Positions 1 through 6,315 of a stretch of DNA of 18,095 nucleotides are shown in pieces. This DNA is from Candidatus Humimicrobium oleiphilum. Lineage in GTDB: Bacteria > Actinomycetota > Humimicrobiia > Humimicrobiales > Humimicrobiaceae. The position numbers and the translations under genes are program-made. The notes under the pieces were generated by a model, which saw only the letters and a list, made by a program, of their open reading frames with translations, did not search any database and had not been told where the DNA came from. The number at the start of each line of letters is the position of its first letter. Position 1 is the first letter of the stretch. Location of the stretch: contig DBPS01000058.1 of assembly GCA_002304935.1 (NCBI GenBank), positions 1 to 18,095 of the forward strand, read 5' to 3'.

Positions 1-1087
1 CCTGTTTTTCCATTTTTTCTGCAAATGTGCCTGGCCTGGGTGAGAACCTGAAAACATGTACTTTTGAAAATAAAAATCTTTCAATCATATTTACCGTGCA
101 GTAAAAATCCTCTTCGCTTTCATCGGGAAAACCGACTATTACATCTGTGGTAAATGTTATTTCCGGAATTTTTTCTTTTATTTTTATTAATCTTTTTGAA
201 AAGAATTCTATATTATAAGGTCTGGCCATAAGCTTTAATATCCTGTCACTTCCGCTTTGCAGTGGAATATGCAGATGTCTGGCAATTCTTTTGTTCTGCG
301 CAATTATTTCTATTATTTCATCGTTAAGCTCATTTACTTCAATAGAACTTAGCCTTACTCTTTTGATATCAGTCTTTTCAAGTATAAGCTCGAGCAGATA
401 TTTAAGGTTGAAAGAACCTGTTCTTTTATTATCTTTTGAGTCCGGCGTTCTTAATGGAGTTTCGTCTCCGTTCAGCTCTGTTTCAATTCCGTACTTCCCT
501 ATATGCGTACCTGTAAGAACTATTTCTTCAAGACCTTTGCCTGAAATAAGGTTTATCTCCCTGACTATTTTTTCCGGATTTTCACTTATATATTTATCTC
601 TTACAAAAGGAACAATGCAGTAGGAGCATTTCTGCCTGCAGCCATCCTGTATTTTAATCAGCTGCCTTGTATGTATCTGTGAGAAAACATTTTCTCTTTT
701 AAATTCTTTTTCTGTTTCACTTTTTATGCCTAATCTGTCGATGACAAAATCAGGAATATCCTGCTTTTTATCATTGGTAAAGATTTTGCCTGTATTTTCT
801 TTTTCAAGAAAATCTTCATTTAAAACCACATAGCATCCTGTTATTATCAGCAGTGCACCGGGATTTCTTTTTTTTATCTTTCTTATCAGCTGTCGCACCT
901 TGCTGTCGCTTGCAATAGTAACAGTACATGTATTAATAATAACAACATCCGCATTCAGGTATTCAGCTTCATAAAGCATCCCTGCCTCTGAAAGCCTGTA
1001 AGCTATTTCATCAGACTCGCTCTGATTTGTCTTGCAGCCAAGAGTAATAACACAAAATTTATAACTTTTATCTGAACTTTCTCTCAT
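1..1087 (-). CDS. mtaB: tRNA t6A37 methylthiotransferase MtaB, C-terminus cut by the window edge
   Basis: Radical-SAM enzyme that adds a methylthio group to t6A at position 37 of ANN-decoding tRNAs. I translated it from the ATG at 1087-1085; 362 codons are open to the left edge, so the TRAM domain is not visible. Three N-terminal cysteines (C18 in TLGCKTNQSE, C54 in NTCTV, C85 in ITGC) should hold the auxiliary [4Fe-4S] cluster. The radical-SAM triad is C150, C154 and C157 (GCRQKCSYC), and IPLQSGSDRILKLM is also present. It looks like MtaB rather than MiaB or RimO from LGCKTNQ and the usual dnaJ-rsmE-mtaB neighbourhood. Oddities: about 20 extra polar residues near 203-225, and the common P-x-x-RG-x-x-RS segment after the triad reads PFVRDKYIS. 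An in-frame TGA 18 nt upstream limits the start, and the ribosome-binding site is weak. rsmE lies 129 bp upstream. Confidence 0.9.
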   Translation of the reverse strand, partial: MRESSDKSYKFCVITLGCKTNQSESDEIAYRLSEAGMLYEAEYLNADVVIINTCTVTIASDSKVRQLIRKIKKRNPGALLIITGCYVVLNEDFLEKENTGKIFTNDKKQDIPDFVIDRLGIKSETEKEFKRENVFSQIHTRQLIKIQDGCRQKCSYCIVPFVRDKYISENPEKIVREINLISGKGLEEIVLTGTHIGKYGIETELNGDETPLRTPDSKDNKRTGSFNLKYLLELILEKTDIKRVRLSSIEVNELNDEIIEIIAQNKRIARHLHIPLQSGSDRILKLMARPYNIEFFSKRLIKIKEKIPEITFTTDVIVGFPDESEEDFYCTVNMIERFLFSKVHVFRFSPRPGTFAEKMEKQ

Positions 1088-1216
1088 AGTATTTAAAAAA
1101 ACTCAAATTAAAAAAATCAGTTCATCAATTCTGAAAATAATTCCATCTTACAAATCTTCAGATATTAATCATTGATAAATAGTATATAGATAAATTTAAT
1201 ATACTCATAAATGATA

Positions 1217-1984
1217 TCAGATAAAAACAGAGGTAGTATATTTAATTATTGAAGAAAGAAAAATGGAAGCAGTTTCTGCTTTTAATATGTTACTGCCAAG
1301 GCTTATCGGTTTTGCCCCTTTAAATGCAAGCTCTTTTACTTCATTTTCTTCAAAACCACCCTCCGGACCTGTAACAAAGCCGATCTTTAAAGATCGTGAA
1401 GCACCGGAACGTTCTTTAACCAGGCTGCCGAGGCCATCGATTATGTTTGCGTTTTTTAAAGATGAACTATCCAGTTCTTCATAAGACAGATATAATACGT
1501 CATAATCTGAAGGCCTGATATTGTCAAAAGAAATCCTTTCATTGATATTTAAAAGAAAATCTCTTTTGCATTGCTTTGATGCTTCTTCTGCAATTTTTTC
1601 CCATCTTTTTGTTTTATCATCAACACTTTTATCTTCAATTATTACCCGCCTGCTTTTTACCGGGAAAATTTCATTTATCCCCAGTTCAGCTGATTTCTGT
1701 ATTACAAGCTCCATTGAATTTCTTTTAAGCATACATTGGAATAATGTAATTATTATATTCTCCGGAATGATTTTTCTTCTTTCAATTATTTCAAGCTGGG
1801 TATTTTTTTTATTGATTTCACTTATTTTTGTGATATACCTGAAATTCTTATTATCAGAGATTTCTATTATATCTTTTATTTTTGCTCTCAGCACTTTTAT
1901 AAGATGATTATGATTATCACCATCAATGATGATTTCATTAACATGAATATTTGCGGGCTTAATAAAAAAATAAGGATAACTCAT
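1217..1984 (-). CDS. rsmE: 16S rRNA (uracil1498-N3)-methyltransferase RsmE
   Basis: SPOUT-class methyltransferase that uses SAM to methylate N3 of U1498 in 16S rRNA. The protein has 255 residues, normal for the family. The N-terminal PUA-like RNA-binding part covers roughly residues 1-70. The trefoil-knot catalytic part shows K-R-W-x-x-I-x-x-x-A-x-x-Q-x-x-R (127-142), the SAM-binding GPEGGF (206-211) and LGSNILKAETA (229-239). In most relatives the last motif has Arg where this protein has Asn (LGxRILRxETA), a mild departure. The start is ATG at 1984, 14 nt after the dnaJ stop, with no clear Shine-Dalgarno, so translation may be coupled to dnaJ. Sitting behind dnaJ and before mtaB is conserved in many Gram-positive genomes. 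Confidence 0.95.
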   Translation of the reverse strand: MSYPYFFIKPANIHVNEIIIDGDNHNHLIKVLRAKIKDIIEISDNKNFRYITKISEINKKNTQLEIIERRKIIPENIIITLFQCMLKRNSMELVIQKSAELGINEIFPVKSRRVIIEDKSVDDKTKRWEKIAEEASKQCKRDFLLNINERISFDNIRPSDYDVLYLSYEELDSSSLKNANIIDGLGSLVKERSGASRSLKIGFVTGPEGGFEENEVKELAFKGAKPISLGSNILKAETASIFLSSIIKYTTSVFI

Positions 1985-1998
1985 AACAAAAAGAAATA

Positions 1999-3138
1999 TT
2001 ATTTTCTAAAAGCATCTTTAAGATTTGCGAAAAAAGATTTACTCCCGTCTCCAACCACTTCTCCGCGATTATGGGCTATAGCCTTTAAAGATTCCAGCTC
2101 TTCTTTTGTCAGTTTTGTTGGAATTTTTACATTGACATCTATAACCAGATCGCCTCTTCTGTATCCGTTAAACTCAACCATGCCCCTTGATTTCATTATG
2201 ATTTTTGTATTCGGTTGTGTTCCAGGTTCTATTACAACTTCTTCATTTCCATCCAGAGTCTCAAAATCAATTTTTGTCCCCAGTATCGCCTGGGTGAAAG
2301 ATATATTCACTGCTGATATTATATCATTTCCATTTCTTTTAAAGTCCGGATGAGGAGTTATGTTAATGTTTACAAAAAGATCACCATTGACAGAGCCCCT
2401 GCCCAGAGAGTTACCTTTACCTGTAACTCTTATGCTGTCTCCTTCATGGATTCCGGGTGGTATTTTGATTTCGACAGATTTTTTCTGCCTGTAATAACCT
2501 TTACCTGAACATTTTTTACAAGGGTCCCTGATAATCTGGCCGGTGCCATTACAATTGCCACACACCGATGTCGTAACAATATTTCCGATAAATGTCTGCC
2601 TTGTGTTTCTTACCTGGCCGGTTCCATTACATACATGACATTTTTCAATTCCATCTTCTTTTATGCTACCGGTTCCGTTACATTCTTCACAAAGATCATT
2701 GACAGTATATTGTATTTCTTTCTGAGTGCCAAAAGCAGCTTCTTTCAGGCTTACTTCTAATTGCGTCTCTATATTGCTGCCTTTTGACTGTCTTCTTGAT
2801 GAAGTCCTGGACGAGAATGAATCACCACCAAAACCTCCAAAGAACATATTAAAGATGTCACCAAATCCAAATTCACTGAAAACACTTTCGGAGTCAAAAT
2901 TTTCAAAAAGACTGTTTGAAAAACCGAAATTATCATATTGTCTTCTTTTTTCTTCATTGCTAAGAACAGCATAAGCTTCAGAGATTTCTTTAAATCTTTC
3001 AGCTTTTTCAGTATCACCGTTATTGACATCCGGATGATACTCTCTGGCAAGCTTTCTGTAAGATTTCTTTATCTCCTCAATTGTACAGGTTTTTTCAACT
3101 CCCAGAATCTCATAATAATCTTTTCTTCTTGATGCCAC
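1999..3138 (-). CDS. dnaJ: Chaperone DnaJ (type I Hsp40)
   Basis: Co-chaperone that delivers unfolded clients to DnaK and stimulates its ATPase. It is a full type I protein of 379 residues. The J domain covers about 1-70 with HPD at 35-37. A Gly/Phe-rich linker follows at about 89-107. Four zinc-binding CxxCxGxG repeats lie at C150/C153, C167/C170, C193/C196 and C207/C210. Two beta-barrel substrate domains follow to about residue 350. The start codon is GTG (3138-3136), preceded by a good Shine-Dalgarno (AGAGGG, 6 nt spacing). hrcA lies upstream and rsmE downstream; grpE and dnaK, usual between hrcA and dnaJ in Firmicutes, are not here. A terminator-like stem-loop sits between hrcA and this gene, so it may have its own promoter in the remaining AT-rich 65 bp. 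Confidence 0.97.
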   Translation of the reverse strand: MASRRKDYYEILGVEKTCTIEEIKKSYRKLAREYHPDVNNGDTEKAERFKEISEAYAVLSNEEKRRQYDNFGFSNSLFENFDSESVFSEFGFGDIFNMFFGGFGGDSFSSRTSSRRQSKGSNIETQLEVSLKEAAFGTQKEIQYTVNDLCEECNGTGSIKEDGIEKCHVCNGTGQVRNTRQTFIGNIVTTSVCGNCNGTGQIIRDPCKKCSGKGYYRQKKSVEIKIPPGIHEGDSIRVTGKGNSLGRGSVNGDLFVNINITPHPDFKRNGNDIISAVNISFTQAILGTKIDFETLDGNEEVVIEPGTQPNTKIIMKSRGMVEFNGYRRGDLVIDVNVKIPTKLTKEELESLKAIAHNRGEVVGDGSKSFFANLKDAFRK

Positions 3139-3204
3139 TTAAATCCCTCTGATTTAAAAATTTATTCATTAAATAACCATAAGCAAATATTTTATTTTAA
3201 TAGA

Positions 3205-3280
3205 AAATAAAAAAAAAGCAAAATACTTCCTGATGTCACTATTTGCCTGGATATCAGTAAGGAGACAGTGGAAGTATTTT
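3205..3280 (-). terminator. Long stem-loop with T-tract between hrcA and dnaJ
   Basis: Two perfectly complementary 11-base arms, AAAATACTTCC and its complement at 3220-3230 and 3270-3280, enclose a 39-base loop. Reading leftward, the hairpin is followed by GC and then ten T's, as in an intrinsic terminator for transcripts coming from hrcA. The loop is itself structured: TGTC at 3234-3237 can pair with GACA at 3264-3267 across a small internal loop. A bare terminator rarely needs so long a loop, so this may be a conditional element in the dnaJ leader. That last point is inference. Confidence 0.65.
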
Positions 3281-3333
3281 TCCATAATGTATTTATATAA
3301 CATATCTGATTCATCAAAATCAGTTTTTCTGAT

Positions 3334-4380
3334 TTAACTCTTTGGATTAAGGACATCTGTAAGATTTGTCCTGAATATACTTAAGGTATTTATGACTTTA
3401 AAATAGTCCATTCTTTTCGGGCCTATTATACCTATCGAACCTATAGAATTTCCGTCATAGCAGTATTTGGCTGATACAAGGCTTAAGTCGCATGTATCCT
3501 GCCCGTGAATTTCACTGCCTATTCTGACATTTATTTCTTCATCACGTGAATAATTTTCAAGTATTTCCATTAAAAGATAATCATTTTCCAGAAGCCCTAT
3601 TATATTTTTGACTTTGTTAAAATCAATGAATTCCGGATCTTTTAAAATACTTAAAGCCCCTCTTATAAATATCCGGTTATAGTAATTAGTATTATCCTCA
3701 AAACTTTTTATTATCTTCAGTATTTTCTTTATCATAAAAAGAAGCGAGCTTTCATTCTCAAGTATTTTGATTTTCAGATTCTCATTTATCTCATGTATAT
3801 ACCTGTTTCTTAATTCTGTATTAAGTATGTTTCTTATTCTCTGAAGATCCAGATCATTATATTCTCCCTCGATTTCAAAGGATGCTTTCATCACCCTGCC
3901 TGAATCGGTAATTAAAATAAACATATATCTGTTATCGCTGCCAAAATTAATTATTTCTACATGCCTGAATCTGTTTCTGTTTATTTCAGGAGCAACAATC
4001 ATTGAAAGATAATTTGTAAACTTAAAAAGAAGCTCGGTGGCAAGAATTAGTATTTTCTCAAGGTCCATATTTTTATCCACCGGGATATTCATGGGCAGCT
4101 TCTGCCCTCCTGAACCTGTTTTAAGCAGTTGCTCTTCGAGGACAAAATTATCTACATAATATCTGTACCCCTGATCTGTGGGTATTCTGCCTGCTGAAGT
4201 ATGGGGGTGTGATAAAAATCCCATCTCTTCCAGCTCCGACATCTCTTTCCTGATTGTCGCAGAACTAAGATTCGTCTTAATATTTTCAGCGATATAGCTG
4301 GACGAAACAGGTTCAGCTTTGTCTATAAAGCTGTCTATTATGCTTTTTAATATTTCCTTTTTTCTCTGATTAATTCTCAT
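3334..4380 (-). CDS. hrcA: Heat-inducible transcription repressor HrcA
   Basis: Repressor of class I heat-shock genes, which binds the CIRCE operator and needs the GroE chaperonin to stay active. The protein has 348 residues. The N-terminal winged helix (about 1-75) carries SSATIRKEMSELEEMGFL and then HPHTSAGRIPT-x-x-GYRYYV, the family hallmark. A GAF-like dimerisation core and the C-terminal SIGIIGPKRMDY segment complete it. The start is ATG at 4380; AAGG and AGAG lie upstream but the ribosome-binding site is not strong. A TATAAT hexamer 29 bp upstream suggests a short leader. It is first in the leftward run with dnaJ, rsmE and mtaB, and diverges from the thiamine operon. I found no CIRCE inverted repeat upstream, so its targets may be elsewhere (groESL, dnaK) or its operator may differ. 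Confidence 0.95.
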   Translation of the reverse strand: MRINQRKKEILKSIIDSFIDKAEPVSSSYIAENIKTNLSSATIRKEMSELEEMGFLSHPHTSAGRIPTDQGYRYYVDNFVLEEQLLKTGSGGQKLPMNIPVDKNMDLEKILILATELLFKFTNYLSMIVAPEINRNRFRHVEIINFGSDNRYMFILITDSGRVMKASFEIEGEYNDLDLQRIRNILNTELRNRYIHEINENLKIKILENESSLLFMIKKILKIIKSFEDNTNYYNRIFIRGALSILKDPEFIDFNKVKNIIGLLENDYLLMEILENYSRDEEINVRIGSEIHGQDTCDLSLVSAKYCYDGNSIGSIGIIGPKRMDYFKVINTLSIFRTNLTDVLNPKS

Positions 4381-4408
4381 TTTTTACACTCTGCCTTCAC
4401 AAAACAAT

Positions 4409-4414
4409 ATTATA
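4409..4414 (-). promoter_or_regulatory. Putative -10 box of the hrcA promoter
   Basis: On the minus strand this reads TATAAT, a perfect sigma-70 -10 hexamer ending 29 bases before the hrcA ATG. TTGGCT at 4440-4435 is the best -35 candidate, but it sits 20 bases from this box or 15 bases from an overlapping TATAGT, neither ideal. The predicted leader is about 20 nt. Confidence 0.45.
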
Positions 4415-4432
4415 CTATAAAAAAAGTATTTA

Positions 4433-4448
4433 AAAGCCAAAAGGCTTT
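4433..4448. repeat. Short perfect palindrome upstream of hrcA
   Basis: AAAGCC, a loop of AAAA, then GGCTTT: a 6-bp perfect inverted repeat that overlaps the candidate -35 of hrcA. It could be a small operator or a chance hairpin. It does not resemble CIRCE (TTAGCACTC-N9-GAGTGCTAA). Confidence 0.4.
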
Positions 4449-4486
4449 GCCTATTTACAACAAAGTTTTTTTTGATTAATATGGGT

Positions 4487-4516
4487 TTGTTAAAGTTAAT
4501 TTTGCTTTTTTAAAAA
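4487..4516 (+). promoter_or_regulatory. Putative promoter of the riboswitch-thiamine operon
   Basis: TTGTTA at 4487-4492 and TAAAAA at 4511-4516, 18 bases apart, would place the transcription start just before the riboswitch aptamer at about 4524. The hexamers are only moderate matches in AT-rich DNA. TTGATT at 4472-4477 with GTTAAT at 4495-4500 is an alternative. Confidence 0.35.
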
Positions 4517-4523
4517 TTTAATT

Positions 4524-4612
4524 TAAGTTCGGGGAGCTTTTTCAGCTGAGAGGATTGGAACTTCCAATCGACCCTTTGAACCTGACCTAGGTAATGCTAG
4601 CGTAGGAATGTT
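4524..4612 (+). promoter_or_regulatory. TPP riboswitch aptamer (THI element)
   Basis: Shows the conserved blocks of the thiamine-pyrophosphate-binding RNA in order. These are GGGGAGC at 4531-4537, GCTGAGAGG at 4545-4553, ACCCTTTGAACCTGA at 4571-4585, then CTAG-GTAATG-CTAG at 4587-4600, and CGTAGGAA at 4601-4608. A variable hairpin, GATTGG/CCAATC, occupies 4553-4569, where these RNAs tolerate insertions. It lies upstream of thiamine pyrophosphokinase and an importer, the expected target. The intrinsic terminator that begins within ten bases points to control by premature termination when TPP is bound. Confidence 0.97.
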
Positions 4613-4618
4613 TAATCA

Positions 4619-4652
4619 GGCCGCTTGCATTTACATGTATGGCGGTTTTTTT
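4619..4652 (+). terminator. Intrinsic terminator of the TPP riboswitch
   Basis: The lower stem pairs G4620-C4624 with G4642-T4646. After a small internal loop, TGCAT (4626-4630) pairs with ATGTA (4635-4639) around a TTAC loop. Seven T's follow (4646-4652). The 5' arm, CGCTTGCATT at 4622-4631, can instead pair with AATGCTAGCG at 4593-4602 inside the aptamer (9 of 10 positions). Ligand-free RNA can therefore form an antiterminator. Predicted result: operon on without TPP, off with it. Confidence 0.85.
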
Positions 4653-4770
4653 ATTTTGTTATTTTGTTTTGTTAATTTATTTTTTTTATTTTTAATTTTT
4701 ATTGTTATTTTTGCCGGTTTGTTGCTATTAATTTTTTTATCAGATAAGAAATTTATATGAGTTAGAAACT
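4653..4770 (+). other. U-rich, nearly C-free leader between riboswitch terminator and thiN
   Basis: About 120 bases with no ORF. The sense strand has no C at all from 4644 to 4713 and is dominated by T runs, including two tandem copies of TTATTTTG at 4651-4666. I see no second hairpin terminator. The last part carries the thiN ribosome-binding site, GAGGT, 8 nt before its ATG. Confidence 0.6.
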
Positions 4771-4782
4771 GAGGTTATTAAA

Positions 4783-5442
4783 ATGAAAAACTGCCTGATA
4801 ATATCAAACGGGGTAATCAGTGATTTTCAAAAAATAAAAAATAATCTTAAAGCCCATTACGGTTTGGACAAAGACACGCTGGTAATAACTGCAGACGGTG
4901 CTGTTTCTCTTTGCAGGGATATGGATATATGTCCAGATATTATAATCGGAGATATGGATAGTGCTGAAAAAAATGACATAGAGCACTTTACCCATTTGAA
5001 TAAAAAAATTGAAATCCTGGAATTTCCAAAAAACAAAGATGAAAGCGACACACAGCTTGCAATAGATTATGCTGTAAAAAAAGACTGCAGACAGATTATT
5101 ATTATAGGGGCTCTCGGCAATCGCATTGATCACACCCTGGCAAATATATTCAACATGTTTTCTGAAAATTACAATGGAATTGATCTGAAGATAATAGATG
5201 AAAGCTTTGAAATATCTGTATTAAGAAAATCTGCAGGCATTTACGGCAGCGCCGGTAAGAAGATATCCATCTTTTCAATGACACCCTATACTTTTTTTAT
5301 AAATACAGAAGGTTTGAAGTACAAATTAAAAAATGAAAAATTATTATTTTCTCCAATAAGAGGCCTGAGCAATACTTTTACAGGCAATATTGCAGAAATA
5401 GATTTTTCTGAAGGAATTTTGCTGATTGTAAAGGAAATATAA
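4783..5442 (+). CDS. thiN: Thiamine pyrophosphokinase (TPK)
   Basis: Transfers pyrophosphate from ATP to thiamine, making TPP and AMP in one step. It is a full-length enzyme of 219 residues. The catalytic N-terminal half has ADGA (37-40), GDMDS (56-60), FPKNKDESDTQLA (81-93) and GALGNRIDHTLANI (109-122), which bind ATP and metal. The C-terminal thiamine-binding half ends with RGLSNTFTGN and SEGILLIV. The start is ATG at 4783 with GAGGT 8 nt upstream. It is first in a riboswitch-controlled operon, so its product TPP should feed back on its own synthesis. A TPK beside an importer favours salvage of preformed thiamine; no biosynthetic thi gene is in the window. Confidence 0.95.
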   Translation: MKNCLIISNGVISDFQKIKNNLKAHYGLDKDTLVITADGAVSLCRDMDICPDIIIGDMDSAEKNDIEHFTHLNKKIEILEFPKNKDESDTQLAIDYAVKKDCRQIIIIGALGNRIDHTLANIFNMFSENYNGIDLKIIDESFEISVLRKSAGIYGSAGKKISIFSMTPYTFFINTEGLKYKLKNEKLLFSPIRGLSNTFTGNIAEIDFSEGILLIVKEI

Positions 5443-5465
5443 TATATTGATTATTGGTTAAAAAA

Positions 5466-6248
5466 ATGAAAAAGAAAAAAAATATAGTCTTTAATTTTTA
5501 CTCGGTACTTTTTTTTATCTTTATCCTTACAGCCTGGGAGATCGTTTCAAGGGCAGGTTCAGTTCCTGAATATATTCTTCCTGCACCGACAAAAATATTA
5601 TTATCAGTTTTTATTAATTTCAGATTATACTGGTTCGACCTTGCAATAACAATTATCGAAACTCTGTCAGGATTTTTTATTGCAATAATACTGGCTTTTA
5701 TTACTTCGGTCCTTATGGATTCATTTAAAATAGTAAATAAAATGATATATCCTCTTCTTATAACATCCCAGACCATACCGATAATTACACTTGCACCTCT
5801 TTTCATAATATGGTTTGGATACGGACTGCTGCCTAAAATAATAATAGTGATTCTGATATGTTTTTTTCCGATCACTGTCAGCCTGCTGTCGGGATTTGCC
5901 AATGCTGATTTTGAACAGATCAATCTTTTAAAATCAATGAAAGCCAGCAAGTTTCATATATACAAGTACATAAAACTCCCTTATTCGCTTCCGGGGTTTT
6001 TTTCAGGGCTGAAAATAGCAGCCACTTACAGTATCATGGGCGCGACAATAGGTGAATGGGTCGGGGGGAAAGATGGTATAGGTGTATTTATGCTTCGTGC
6101 AAAGCATTCATTTGCAACGGATAAGGTTTTCGGGGCAATACTTATTATTACGATACTCAGCATTCTGTTTATCAGACTGATTGATGCAATTGAGAAAAGA
6201 TCGATGCCCTGGAAAAATTTTGAAAAAGGCGAGGTACTTGAAGAATAA
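5466..6248 (+). CDS. thiX: ABC transporter permease, ThiX-like
   Basis: Inner-membrane channel subunit of an importer in the ThiX/SsuC/TauC family (BPD_transp_1). It is about 260 residues with a hydrophobic N-terminal helix after a Lys-rich start, then five or so further membrane segments. The cytoplasmic coupling (EAA-like) loop is visible as LLKSMKASKFHIYKYIKLP followed by GLKIAATYSIMGATIGEWVG, typical of this family. A start at TTG 5454 would add four residues (MVKK). I prefer ATG 5466, since neither has a convincing Shine-Dalgarno and an in-frame TGA at 5448 blocks anything longer. The gene begins close behind thiN and is followed by the binding protein and ATPase. Family membership alone cannot give the substrate; the TPP riboswitch says it is thiamine-related. 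Confidence 0.88.
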   Translation: MKKKKNIVFNFYSVLFFIFILTAWEIVSRAGSVPEYILPAPTKILLSVFINFRLYWFDLAITIIETLSGFFIAIILAFITSVLMDSFKIVNKMIYPLLITSQTIPIITLAPLFIIWFGYGLLPKIIIVILICFFPITVSLLSGFANADFEQINLLKSMKASKFHIYKYIKLPYSLPGFFSGLKIAATYSIMGATIGEWVGGKDGIGVFMLRAKHSFATDKVFGAILIITILSILFIRLIDAIEKRSMPWKNFEKGEVLEE

Positions 6249-6315
6249 ATCATGCTTTAAATGAAAATAAATATTATTAATAAAATTTATTATATTATCA
6301 AACTGGGAGAGCCAA

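Noticed and set aside
1110..1134. Small hairpin (TCAG/CTGA) followed by seven T's between rsmE and mtaB
   Set aside because: The stem has only four pairs with a ten-base loop, too weak to call a terminator.
1904..2974. Plus-strand open frames of 80-150 codons lying across rsmE and dnaJ
   Set aside because: They are antisense to strongly conserved genes, have low-complexity Ser/Phe/Leu-rich translations and no recognisable motif.
6267..6292. Inverted repeat AATAAAT/ATTTATT between thiX and thiY
   Set aside because: Seven A/T pairs with a 12-base loop and no T-tract; not a convincing terminator or operator.
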